NCBI GenBank assembly: GCA_017311315.1
Contig: CM029672.1
Span: 8,598,463 to 8,662,462 of the forward strand
Length of the DNA stretch: 64,000 bases
Direction: 5' to 3'
Origin: Dendrocalamus latiflorus
Taxonomy: Eukaryota > Streptophyta > Magnoliopsida > Poales > Poaceae
Position numbers and translations under genes: made by a program. Of this stretch, positions 53,887 to 64,000 are shown piece by piece. Positions within the stretch are counted from its first letter, which is position 1, and each line of letters begins with the position of its first letter. The notes under the pieces are model-generated. The model did not search any database, had not been told where the DNA came from, and saw nothing but the letters and a program-made list of their open reading frames with translations.

Positions 53887-56490
53887 CTACTCAAGTTTAT
53901 TGGCTCCCTTTAATTTATTTGGCAACATACTTGTTAGTTTACCTTTCTATTTGCATTTTAGTTCCATAATTAGGGTTGGGAATTCGAACATCTAGGAAAT
54001 ATGTCATTTATCTATTTCGGGTGAGATGTTAGTCGCAACCTATATTCCTATCTCACCCTCCTACTTATTTTTGTAAACTAGCCAATTTAATTACCTATTT
54101 GCAAATGTTCCTATGTTCTGGTGGCAGCATTTTTAATGTTAGGTTATAAATTATAATTAGGGGGAGATCTCTAATTTAAAACCTTGCTTTTAATAGGTAA
54201 ACATATTATTCATTTTTCTTGATGGATTTCTAAATGGGAAGGGAGTGAAAGTAATATAGAACAATAAAAAGAGTGTGTGCGTGGGGAGGGGGGGGGAGAT
54301 CCCCTCGAACTCAAGACCGGACGGTTAAAGCACGGCTGAACCAACCAACTGGGCTGCAGGCCGTTTGCGACAAAAGGGGAGTGTTATTAATGTATAGAAG
54401 TTGGCGCAGAGACTGAGCTCCCAAAACAGCCTCCACCTCAACCGAAACAGGGGAAGCGGGGCACACGGAGGGGATGGCGGCGCCGCCGGCGGGGAGCGGC
54501 TGGGGAGACGCCGGAGAACACGAAAATGGAACGCTCGCGGGGTGTGGGAGCCGGTGAAGGGGGTGGCGCGGCTCGGGGTGGCGCTAGAAAGGGGCAGCGG
54601 CACCGAGAGCAGCCGGCGGCGGGGTGGGAAGGAGGCGGCGGCGGCGGGGTGGGAAGGAGGCGGCGGCGCCGTGGTGGAAGGGAGGAGAAATTGACTGGCG
54701 TAAGAGCAGTAGGGGAGTGTGGGGATACTTACCACGCGGTGGTCCAGGCCAGAGGGGGTTCGTGGTGACTCGGCGGCGCAGGTCATGGGGGCGCAGGGGG
54801 GTCGCCGTGGAGGGGAAGAATGGTTGGCGGAGGGCGCCGGCCGGCAGTGGGAAGAGCTTCAGGACGCCGGATAGTAGCTCCCACCGCACGGAATTGGTCG
54901 GGGGCTCACCGAGGGAGGGGCGGCGGTGAGAATGGCGGTGGCGGCCGGACGTGGGGAACATGGCCGTCCCGGCAATCTTGGCGCATGGAATTCCAATCAA
55001 AACGGAGGGAATGAAGAAGAAATGTAGGGGATCGAGATGACGCGCTCAATTTTGGAGGGGGCTCGCCGGAGGACGGGATTCGGCAAGGAGGCGGTGTTGG
55101 CTTGCTTACGGGCGGAGGGGGAAGAAGGGCGGGAGATGGGAGGCCGGGGCAGCGGGGCTACTTATAGCCGTGGGGGACCTTGCTGGTGGCGGAGGCGTGG
55201 GAACCGAGCTTGGTATGGCGCCAGTAGAGGAGACATGGCGTCGGCATGGTTGTTGACAGGGCATGGCGCCGGTCGGGTGATGTCAAGGAGACCTGACGCG
55301 CAGCGCAGGGTATGGGGCCATCGTGGTGAAGCGACGGGGACTGGTGTAGCTGGCGCGAGGTGACGACGGTTGGCCGGCTGATGCGCGCACAGGAGATGGG
55401 AGAAAGTAGGATGACGCTGGCGCTCGGGTGACAAGAACAGGGGGAGAAGACCGTGCGCAGTGGGAGCAGAAAAGAAAGGGGGCTGCGGCGTTCGGCCCAT
55501 CGGACAGAGAGGAAAATGGGGAGGGGCCCCACGGGCAGAGAAGAAAACGGGACGAAGGAGGAAGGAAGATAAAAAGAAGGCTGGCCCACATGTAATAGAG
55601 AAGGTAAAAGAAGGGGGAAAGAGAAAGCTTTAAGCCAAAATATAAAATTTGGGTTTCTAATTAAAATTTCCATTTCATATTTATGATTGTTGGTTTAAAT
55701 TTTTGCATGACATTTAGAATTTTACTCTTAATTTTTAACAATTTAATTATGAGTTTTTAATCCTCCTTTAGCCATTGCTTCTCTTTTATTTAAGTAAATT
55801 AGGTTTCAAATTTTTATTCCCATTATTTAATACCTAAATTTTTAATTTGCATGCTACGAAACTCGAAAGACTTCAAGTAAACATTCAAAAGAAATTTTTA
55901 TACACCAGCAAAGCGCAAGAAAAGTTTTAAAACTTTCATATTTCTGATTACCCAAAATTTAGGATGTTACAATTGTGATCAAGCGAAGAGCGTAATCTTT
56001 TACTCTTGGTGTTTGTCGGCACCTGGACGACTTTGAGGAGTTTTGCCCTGTGACTTCTTCAAGAAGGTTGTGAAGAAACTCGGCATCGACTTGTGAGTGG
56101 TTAGAGTCCACCACCTTCAGAGTGAAGGAAGGACTACCACTAGTGGATTGAGGAGTTAAAGCTTAATTCGTGGAGCCAGTCTAATTCGTTTGAGCTTTCC
56201 TCAATGTGGACTAGGGGAAACCGGTAAATTTCCGAACATCACGATAAAAATATCGTGTGTACATTAGTTTTCTCTTGTCTCCTTTTGGCTCTTGTGTATT
56301 GTGATTATTTACTTGTACTAGTGTTCTAGTAGAGATTTATTCTTGCAGATCTATAATCTTACTAGAATTGTGTAGAGTTCAAGTGCTTTAAATCTTTGTC
56401 ATATTAAAATTGTTAGAAATTAATTAAAAGGCAAAAAAAATTTAAAACCTCCTATTCACCCCCCTCTAGTCGGTTATCCTTGATCCTACA

Positions 56491-57403
56491 CTTATACTAT
56501 GTGGCATGGCCGTGAGACTCACTGTGCATTGACCAGACTGCCCCTCCCTTCTCTCTATTTGACTCTCAAGTCACTGTGGGCTCTCTGGACTTTTGGTCCA
56601 AAGGGTGGCATGTCTTTATGCATGTGTATCCAAACGCGAAATGGTGTTGATCGGCCGCGGATGGTCTGGGAACCTCAGTGAACGCTACCTTTATTCGGCA
56701 TTCTAGAGCTGATGGGTCTGACGGCAAAACGCTACTTTATTTCTTTTATTCTCCCTTGGATTGTTTCATTTCTCACTTTTCTTCCCTTTGCATTTTAGTG
56801 GTATTACATGTTTAGTATTTCGATTAGTGATTCTTTGAAAGGTCACTGACAATTGGTTTGTTTCTTCGACAAAACTTCAGGACTGACACCGTTGTTGAGG
56901 ATTTCTGCTAGTACTGAACTTGTATAATCCAGTGGACAATTGAACGTGTCAGCTGGTTCTTTGTAATTTGAGTCGAATCTAGGTTACAATCAATGGCTAT
57001 GTACAGTATTTATATGTTACCATGTTGATGTAAGCAAGTGGGCCCTGTAGACACTGTCATTCCCAACTTGGTAACTGTGATGCTAATTATAATCAATTCT
57101 GATGAGCCTATGCCATCTCTGAATCCATGAGCATTATACCATGCATGTTGGTGATTGTTCAATGGTCTGTGCCTAGCAAATAAGCGCTCGTGTCTTTTTA
57201 AAGACAGTAGTAATTGAAGAGGGAGGAGAGCTGCTAAATTGCTACTGCAAACTTGTTTATTCTTGCATGTGAAATTTATTGATATACAGCCTCTATAGGC
57301 AAGCTCACATTATACATCACAAATTACAACAAATACATTATCACATAACAGGGGAAGAATTAAACATTATATCAATGTTCTGTTGCATTTATGTTCTATA
57401 TAG
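56491..57403. other. 3' flank of the expansin-like gene, no other gene
   Basis: Lies between the Copia LTR end and the stop codon at 57404 and probably contains the 3' UTR of the minus-strand expansin-like gene. No other coding signal. Confidence 0.45.
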
Positions 57404-58917
57404 CTACTGCAGCTGCACTTGGACCCCAGAATCGTATACGGTCCCTGCCGTCCAGTTCTGCGGTATCGTGTTCGTCGGAATTAGCCATTTCTGGTCACCA
57501 CCACGGGGAGCTCCGCTGCTGAACAGCATCCTTACGGACAGAGCGCCACTTGGCGGGGAGACGGCCGCCCATACCGCGCCATGAGTCCGGCTCAGAAGCT
57601 GGCATGTCAGGTTCGCAGTCTGCATCAAGCAATCAGAAGGTATTCAGTACTACGAAATTTTACTTTGCATTGACAAGTATGGAAAGCTTTCTGTAAAATT
57701 TGATCCTAAGCATTCGTGAGTAATCATGGAACGACAAGCTTTGTTTTTTACATGATTTGCACCATGTGGTTAGTGTTTACCTCACAAAGCTGGACTGCAA
57801 TGATGTCCTGGTTGCCTTGCTGGTACCAGATCTCAAATTCAAGGTAGTAGGGGAAATGGCTGCTCTCGGTGATCTTGAAGGCAATGTTCTTATTTGGGTA
57901 GCTGCAAGAAACCCTGTGGTAGAGAGAAACCAAGACAATTGGAAGATCATTTCTGGTGCAGTTTTTCGCTTTCTTTACCATCTGAAGAAGCAGCAACTAG
58001 GTGTATATATGGTTCAAGCAGTTTTGGCCAGGTTTACTGTATTCACTCACCTCCTGTACTCGATTCCGACATGGCCGAGGGCGAGCAGCGCTGCACCGGC
58101 GTCCGCGCTCTGCCCCATCCCGGCAAAGGCGTGCTGGCTGAGGATGAAGTCGGTGCCGTCGCTTGCGCCTGAGTCGGTTATCACGATCGTCACGCCATTT
58201 GGGGAGCAGTGGTAAGGATCTGTGCACCTGACCTGTGGGCGATTCGACGTTTTTAGTGGGAATGGAAGAAGAACGATGTTCCACTATTCACACGGCCTAC
58301 TGGGACAGATGGGTTTTTACCTGGTAGCAGGCGCCGCAGCCTACCCCGTTCCTGTAGAGGCTCGCTGACGCTGAAACGTCGCCGTTGTTGAGCGTTGCAC
58401 CGAATGCGCCATACTCGCATGCTCCATCTGAAAGTCTCTGTCAGAAACAGGTATTTCCCTCTTTTGACAGTATCTCGTTTGCTTAGAGATTCAGTACAAT
58501 TTTAAGTAGTAGCCTAGTAGCTTGATGGTCTTTCTGTAGTTAGCATAACTTAGCTTCTTTTTTCTTTTTCTTTTTTGCTTCTTTGTACGTATGAGTGGTG
58601 GCCCTGTTAACAAACAAACTTCTATCGCAGTCTATCGGCTTATCGACATTCGGTCTGTTCTCACGAGCGTTCATGCTAGGACAAAAAATTATCAGCTATA
58701 GCTATAAGTCATAAGACGCGGTCGAAAAGAACGCGTCACATACAATTGGAGTAGCTATCTGATGCAGTATCATGTACTCACTTTCGGTGCCTTTTGTTTC
58801 GGAGTTGGGGTAGTATGCCGCTTTCGACACGGTGTAGTTTGCATCTGCAGTAGCCCTAGAGAGGAACACGAGGAGATATAAAAAGGCTGGGAGATGGCGA
58901 TGAAGTGGCTGAGGCAT
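57404..58917 (-). CDS. EXLB1: Expansin-like B protein
   Basis: Secreted cell-wall protein of the expansin superfamily. EXLB members lack demonstrated wall-loosening activity. Five minus-strand exons, 58917-58782, 58427-58321, 58232-58051, 57913-57781 and 57619-57404, have GT-AG introns and total 774 nt (257 residues), the normal family size. The start MPQPLHRHLP gives a hydrophobic signal peptide (AFLYLLVFLS). The six-stranded double-psi barrel half carries GACEYGAFG, GCGACYQVRC, TDSGASDGTDFILS and FAGMG. The CBM63-like C-terminal half carries YYLEFEIWYQQGNQDI, MSRTHGAVW-like SRTHGAVW and WTAGTVYDSG. The catalytic-type HFD of true expansins is absent, as in EXL proteins. The WTAGxxYDS ending points to EXLB rather than EXLA. 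All exons are intact, so it is probably functional. Confidence 0.93.
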
Positions 58918-58993
58918 CGATACTACGAACTTAATGGAGATGTAGGAGCAAAGCCTCAGAGATGTTGCATGCAAGAGGGGAGATGATACCGTG

Positions 58994-59001
58994 TATTTAT
59001 A
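58994..59001 (-). promoter_or_regulatory. TATA box of the expansin-like B gene
   Basis: The minus strand reads CTATAAATACAC, with TATAAATA at 59001-58994. This is about 77 bp upstream of the ATG at 58917, so transcription should begin near 58965 with a 5' UTR of about 50 nt. Confidence 0.6.
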
Positions 59002-59004
59002 GCG

Positions 59005-59541
59005 TTCATCTTTGCGTTGCTGCTTGCTACCCTTTTAGGTTGTTCATGGGTTATGAGCTGGAACTTGGAAACTGGTTTTGAATGGCAATGTCGTTGTTGA
59101 CACTGCTTCCCTGCTCTGCTGTATACGTGCACCGAAGTTCTTGTCTATCTTTGTTTCGCTTTCTCACGCAAGTAGGTGATGTACAGTAATTTATGGGGAC
59201 AAAAATAGGAGAAGATGCAAAACTATTTTGTGGTATGTCGAATTGTGCTTTCACCTTGCAAAAAGAAGAAGAAAAAAAAGACTCAGGTCCCATTTAGAGC
59301 ATGGGAATTTAGTGAGATTTCTGTAGGAATTGATCTGCTCCCTACGAAATTCAAGTGTCCCAAACGGATCCCCAGAATTAGCACAACTCTCTGGTTTCAA
59401 CGGCCAATGTCCCTCGTGTTTTTTGTTCGTCGGTAGAAAGGTTTTTCAATGACTGAAACTGGCACGCAAACTCAGAAGGGGTACCATTTGACATTTGTTC
59501 AAATGAACCTATAAAGAATTACAGAGGCTAGCCGTAACTCT
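59005..59541. other. Upstream flank of the expansin-like gene, no supported gene
   Basis: Probable promoter region of the minus-strand gene. A piece at about 59281-59395 (GGTCCCATTTAGAGCATGGG ... GTCCCAAACGGATCC) resembles a MITE arm. No domain-bearing frame. Confidence 0.4.
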
Positions 59542-59555
59542 CAGTTCCTAAAGTA

Positions 59556-59866
59556 AAAAACTTGACCTGCGGGGGAAGACGTCCCTCCAGGCATTATAAG
59601 AGAATATCTTCTCACGCAGATCGAGAAAACCTCTGAACCCCTGCTCCACCCTTACACAGCGGCACCATTGCCCGTTTTGTGAGACGACCAGGCGGATCCT
59701 TTGGATCAACGCCAACGACCTGAGCAGGTCCTTAGTCCTGTGCTTTGGTGTGGTAGCAGGCGAGGGGATTTTTTCCCCAGCCTGAAATTCGCTCCCACTG
59801 GGAGTCGAACCCAGGACCTGGGGGTGCTACTGAGGCGCTTTAACCGCTAGGCTAGAGGGCCGTTCG
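59556..59866 (-). mobile_element. tRNA-derived SINE, ~311 bp
   Basis: Flanked by a perfect 14-bp target duplication CAGTTCCTAAAGTA at 59542-59555 and 59867-59880. On the minus strand it starts near GGCCCTCTAGCCTAGCGG (pol III A-box-like) and has a B box, GGTTCGACTCCC, about 35 bp later. A tRNA-unrelated body of about 230 bp ends in GGTCAAGTTTTT, a short T tail as in some grass SINE families. The duplication length is typical of target-primed insertion. Confidence 0.88.
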
Positions 59867-59880
59867 CAGTTCCTAAAGTA

Positions 59881-62173
59881 CAGAGATCAAGTCTTTTTGT
59901 ATTATCATTACCATTGGTAGTTTGTGTTATTAATTTATCAAGAGCACTTGACCGTTTGAAGCGAGCATCACAATTGGACAAACCATCAAATACACGGGTG
60001 CCTAAGTATTCCATGCCAGTAATCCAACCCCCTCAGGACCTAACCCAATCGTTATAGGGCAATAAAGCAAGCAGATCGGAAAATTACCGGAAAATTGCAT
60101 CTCGCAGCCGCCTATTGCATCGGCAATTTGGCATCATCGTCAACGAAAAACGATGAACTAAAGAAAGTTCAAGGATGAAGAGGGAGGCTTCAAACGGAGG
60201 AAGAACATTGACCAAGATTGGACAACTGAAGGAACTAGATAGCAAATCGTTGAAGCCATCTCTCCCTTTCTGGAAAGGCTTAGTGCTTTCCTAACAACAA
60301 GATGTTGAAAGATACAAGAGCAAACCTTTTTCGCACACTGTTCGAGTCAAGACATTAACAAGCAATATCCAGTGCAATCACAAATAGAACGGTGTATCAA
60401 TCTTGCTCTCTCCCCCCAAAAAAAATGAAAGGATGTGTGCAAGGAAACCGATTATCAAGGCTTAAATCTCAGAATGATTTAGTGATAAATGACAGCTTTC
60501 ATCTAATTTCAAGTTTATGCTAATCGTCGTACTTTGTAGTTAGAATTGAGAATGAAAAATTACCATGCAACGACTTCAGATGGGCAAATGAACGATGGAC
60601 ATAAGCGTAACGCTCACAGAACGACCCAGTATGAACCAGAACAAAAATCTTGACATGTGCACAATGATGATAGGATCAACAGAGGTGGGCAAGAAGGAAC
60701 CAGGGTGGCTGCTGCCAAAGACCACGATACCAGAAAGGAATGTCCACAAGGGTTTCCTCATCTAGATCACATCATAGCTGACATGGATATCACTAACTGA
60801 CTTTCAGCCTTCCAGGAACGGCGATATGTAGAAGAGTATCACCAAGTAAGAAACGGGAACATTACGGTGCGTTACCCTTTGTAGTAGAGATCTGGAACAA
60901 TTTCTATCTCAAAGAGGGAGAGATCTGACAAAGTAGCGTACTTGAAAGGACTACCTGTTGCTTACGGACTGTGCACAAAAATACGATTGTAGCACTTTTT
61001 TTTAATTTAACTTTGAATGTCCGTTTTTATAAATCTAACCCTTAATTTAACAAACTCAGCAGACATCTGCCAAGCTAGAGAAGATCGGGAGGTACCTTCT
61101 GAGCTCTCCTAATTCAGTAAGTCGTCTACCAAGCTACCCCTGCTCGGCATGTGCCTCAATTAGCAATGCGATTAATGTTTTAATTAGTAATCACTAATCA
61201 AGTTGCACACAGCCTGCTACACACATTGATGGCTCGGCAGCAACCTACCGAGCTAGGGGCAGGTGCTACCGAACTACTCTAACTGGACAGGTTGCAAACT
61301 GAGCTCTTCTAACTCCGTAGATACCTATCGAGCTTCCTAGATCCACAGAGAGAGCTAAATTTACAAAACAAGCATTCAAGTGATGATTTTTTGTAAAAAT
61401 AAAAAAAAAGTTGCTACATCACCATTTCGCGTGAACAGTTCGTTACAACACCATTTCGCGTGAACAGTTCGTTGCTTAGGCCATTGGTTGCGCAGATGCA
61501 GTTCCACGAACAAGACGGCAACAATGGCCAGCACTAACACGATGTCTTCATTCAACATCGACAAGGATGGCCACTGTGAAGTGTGGACAATAGCAGCCAA
61601 ACCATAGCTGCAAAATCGCATATACTTCAGAGACAAGGATGGTTATACTGCTGGAGGGGCCGCACATATCCTTGATTTTGTATCCTCAAGTCACAACAAC
61701 AGGCATAAGTAATATTCTCATACAAAAACTTAATAAAGGGGTCACCGGATAGCCATCATATGGTGTTAGACAAGTAGGCAGCCAGAACAGATTCCCTCTG
61801 GACTCTGGTAAACTTATGGCTTCCATTATTTGGTCTGTGTTCAAACACATGCAAAAATATTAACATATGCAGAAAATTGGCAAGCAAGTCCCAGTTATTG
61901 CACGCCCGATACTTGAGATACAAAATGTACAGAAGATTCAAATGTGACAGATAGGGAGCCTATCTTGCACTCCCAAGTCCCAACTCCCAAGTGTACCTCT
62001 AATAGTATTTGATTTAATTAAAACTGAGATGGTCTATCACGTGGCGGCTGCATGAAAACAATCGAGGCTGGATGCTTATAGCAAAAGTGGCTATATTTCT
62101 AAAGATCCAAAACGCAGCCTAAGGTAAATTGTACAGGATCAATGAACAGACGTTATACAGCGAAAGTAGAGCT
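59881..62173. other. Intergenic sequence between EXLB and malic enzyme genes
   Basis: No supported gene. At about 60990-61375 a stretch rich in GAGCT/AGCTC motifs (CTACCGAGCTAGGGGCAG, CTATCGAGCTTCC) and bounded by TTTATAAATCTAACCC / GAGCTAAATTTACAAAAC may be an unclassified transposon. At about 61421-61473 a 26-bp direct repeat (CACCATTTCGCGTGAACAG core) occurs twice. The end nearest 62173 should hold the malic enzyme 3' UTR. Confidence 0.45.
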
Positions 62174-63477
62174 CTAGTCTTTCTTGTACACTATTGTTGG
62201 ATAGAGCGGACTCCACATGTTGTTCTTGACATAATCAGCGGTTTCTTCCTGTATCACAAAGAGTTCAAGGTTAATGAGGTAAAGAAGAATAAAACCATAA
62301 TAATAAACCTCGCTTGGATAGTAAAGAGATCAACAACCTCACTCAGTTTTGCAAGTTCACGTGCATCCATGTCACGATATCCCTCAGCTAGATCCTCTGC
62401 AACAGCTTCCCTCACAACTGCTGCTGCTACCTCCTTCGTGATGTCACGTATTCTGCATGTATAATAAATATATCAGAAGGCATGACACGCAGCAAAAACT
62501 GGAACATCGGTTTTAGAATAATAGAACCTCGAGATTGGAGGGTAAATTATCCCTTGGAGAACCTCCTCTTCTTTCATGTATGAAGCCAAGCTAAAAAAAA
62601 TCATGGTAATGAAAATAGAAGGCGATCAAATAAGTAGTTTAATTGTGTTAGAAGATCTTATGATTGGAGGTCAAGGGAGTCACCGCTCAGCCGCAGCCTG
62701 GAGCATTCCGTCAGAGATAACCCGTGCACCAGACAAAAGGGTTCCAAGCCCTATTCTGCACATCGGTGAAGTAAAGCAAATGAAATCATAATTTGCACAA
62801 GAACAAAGTCCAATTGCATAGTACAATACAATCGTAACAGAACTAACCCAGGAAAGAGATACATGTTATTCCCTTGATTAGAGTGGCCAATCTTCCCATT
62901 ACCTGCAAGAGAACCATTAATAGCTGCACCCTGAGTAACACCTTACAAATTCAGTATTTCACAATTCATCAATGTTTTGATTACAATGGGCCTGTTCTTT
63001 TAGGCTATGACTTATTAGTCTAATGAATAGTAATTGTTGAGAGAAGCTAAAAGCAAAAGGCCGTTGAAAAAGCCAAAAAGAACAAGGCAAACATCTTAGG
63101 CTTTGATTATTTCCATAGTTGATGCCAAGCATAGATACAACTGGTGAGTTTGGTATAAGGAGAAAGTGAGACTCAGCTACTTGGAAAGAAGTGCACAAAG
63201 GACACACAACTGTACGGATGAACAGACATACCGAGATCCACATCATCAAATGGGCTTCCACTGGCAAAGATGATCTTTTCACCGATAATTGAAAAGGCTT
63301 CTTCAGGTGTACATTCAGCTATAATATGGAACCAACACAGAATTAGATAACAAGTAATAAATAATAAAATTCATAATAAAATTCCACATCACAAAGACAC
63401 AAACCATTCTTAGTTGGATTCGACATTGCAAAAATTGCTGGTCTGGAAGAGGATGAATCTTTCAGTGCTTCTAAAAC
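62174..63477 (-). CDS. NAD-ME: NAD-dependent malic enzyme, C-terminal exons (partial)
   Basis: Oxidative decarboxylation of malate to pyruvate in mitochondria; NAD-ME subunits also serve C4 photosynthesis in some grasses. Seven minus-strand exons, each with GT-AG borders: 63477-63405, 63318-63232, 62902-62848, 62755-62684, 62590-62528, 62452-62338 and 62248-62174. They run in one frame for 180 codons including the stop. They encode the conserved NADP/NAD-ME motifs FAMSNPTKNAECTPEEAF, FASGSPF, GNNMYLFPGIGLG and GARVISDGML, and the end NNMWSP.YPTIVYKKD. The ending and the AEDLAEGYRDMDARELAKLS helix fit the plant mitochondrial NAD-ME 59-kDa-type subunit rather than NADP-ME. Upstream exons lie beyond 64000. 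The intron 62903-63231 holds a short MITE-like hairpin. Confidence 0.93.
62988..63089. repeat. Short MITE-like hairpin in a malic enzyme intron
   Basis: Ends GGGCCTGTTCTTTTAGGC and GCCAAAAAGAACAAGGC are imperfect inverted repeats and resemble the termini of the MITE at 5907-6116. No clear target duplication. Confidence 0.5.
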
Positions 63478-64000
63478 CTGACGATGCAAGCAACCAACAA
63501 TCAGCATTCACTTCAATTATTGATAGTTTTCCAATCATTCAAAACGGTGGATGCAGTGCAACTAATCTAATCAACGAGTACCAAACTGGCCGTGATGCAA
63601 GGTCCATAACTTGAGACAAGCATAGGATTTGCAGGGACCCTTTAGAAAGAATTACCAGTAAGGCAGTAACAGCATAGGAATGTTTATTTTTGGCAAGCTT
63701 ATTGTCTTCTTAACTGAGACTGCAACAAGCATACAAATTATATTCACAATATCTAGGCATAAAATGAAATCAACAAATGACCTACAATTCGTCTACTAGT
63801 GTTATAACTAATTTATGTTATTTAATCCTGTAGATATCCCAACCAATATATCTGGGAAGCTATTGATTCTGTCCTTTGCAACAGATTTAATTTACGTAGA
63901 TTCACTGACATATGACTAGCGATTGAAACTAGTGGAGGAAAGAACAATTGGGCATGAATCATGAATTAGTATTATGACTTTAGACTTCAGAGTAAATGGC
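63478..64000. other. Intron sequence of the malic enzyme gene
   Basis: Sequence upstream of the first visible exon, with no further exon recognised before the window edge. No other feature is supported. Confidence 0.5.

Larger units (their letters stand above)
50275..55972 (-). mobile_element. Large Gypsy-type solo LTR, 5.7 kb
   Basis: Begins TGTCAGGACCCAGAC and ends AGGATGTTACA, flanked by the 5-bp duplication ATTGT at 50270-50274 and 55973-55977. On the minus strand it starts TGTAACATCCTAAATTTTGGG and ends GGGTCCTGACA, as plant Gypsy LTRs do. A GC-rich block (about 54400-55600) carries GGCTATAAGTAGCCCC on the minus strand at about 55160-55175, a likely TATA box. No gag or pol frame or second LTR was recognised. 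The minus-strand Pro/Arg-rich frames in the GC-rich block are not supported as genes. Confidence 0.75.
49180..56490 (+). mobile_element. Copia-type solo LTR split by a Gypsy-type solo LTR
   Basis: The right end reads TATTCACCCCCCTCTAGTCGG then GATCCTACA (56490), a standard end of grass Copia LTRs. The left part (about 49180-50274) contains many CGGAAGTACCG-like palindromes and a TATAAATACC box at about 50107. The two halves are separated by a 5.7-kb insertion with its own duplication. No coding internal region or second LTR is seen in the window. The left boundary is uncertain (somewhere in 49180-49435), and a target duplication could not be fixed. Confidence 0.65.

Noticed and set aside
54283..54365. 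A tRNA or SINE at GAACTCAAGACCGGACGG
   Set aside because: Only a weak B-box-like motif, with no usable A box, fold or target duplication. It is part of the Gypsy-type LTR.
54325..55673. Overlapping Ser/Pro/Arg-rich frames in the GC-rich block
   Set aside because: No recognisable domain, present on both strands, and contained in the U3/R part of a Gypsy-type LTR.
59790..59866. A tRNA gene on the minus strand
   Set aside because: A and B boxes are present, but no cloverleaf or acceptor stem can be drawn. The sequence is the head of a SINE with a 14-bp target duplication.
1..64000. Any defence, biosynthetic or toxin-type gene cluster
   Set aside because: The host genes are unrelated single plant genes, and the remainder is transposon-derived. 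Nothing in the layout suggests a coordinated novel system.

Overview
This is nuclear DNA from a plant, almost certainly a grass (Poaceae). The genes are split by GT-AG introns, one gene has a very GC-rich coding sequence of the grass type, and the spacers are packed with plant transposons: Copia and Gypsy LTR elements, an L1-type LINE, a tRNA-derived SINE, hAT and Mutator elements, and Tourist and Stowaway MITEs. I see no operons, CRISPR arrays, rRNA genes or functional tRNA genes. I found no previously undescribed biological system. The unusual content is how the transposons nest and which genes they break.

Host genes, left to right: (1) 62-16685 (+), a CHD-type chromatin remodeller of the CHR4/PICKLE-related class, missing its N-terminal exons at the window edge. 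Two of its introns carry a 1.6-kb non-autonomous LTR element and a 4.7-kb LINE. (2) 24082-26316 (-), a two-exon protein resembling 2-oxoglutarate/Fe(II) oxygenases, with an 803-bp Mutator-type hairpin about 0.5 kb upstream of its ATG. (3) 31911-38443 (-), an EXORDIUM/PHI-1-like gene broken by a young 5.3-kb Copia element and by a separate 223-bp insertion. Without these two insertions and their target duplications the frame is open for 330 codons. (4) 47574-49015 (+), a short dead fragment of a plant gene family (probably DUF4057) with a hAT element in its intron; that hAT carries a captured DUF1618-type gene fragment. (5) 57404-58917 (-), an intact five-exon expansin-like B gene. (6) 62174-63477 (-), the last seven exons of an NAD-dependent malic enzyme that continues past the right edge.

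Transposon blocks: a decayed Copia with 100-bp LTRs at 18125-23016; a hAT MITE and Gypsy remains at 29.5-31.4 kb; clustered and nested TTA/TAA-targeting MITEs at 42.2-46.4 kb; an outer Copia-type solo LTR (about 49.2-56.5 kb) interrupted by a 5.7-kb Gypsy-type solo LTR with its own target duplication; and a SINE at 59556-59866.

The host genes do not form a pathway. They are ordinary neighbours: nuclear chromatin remodelling, cell wall and growth proteins, and mitochondrial C4-acid decarboxylation. From memory, rice has CHR4/CRL6, an EXLB gene and an NAD-malic enzyme on chromosome 7, so the block may be collinear with that region; this was not checked. Splice sites were read by eye from GT/AG signals and frame continuity, without transcript support.
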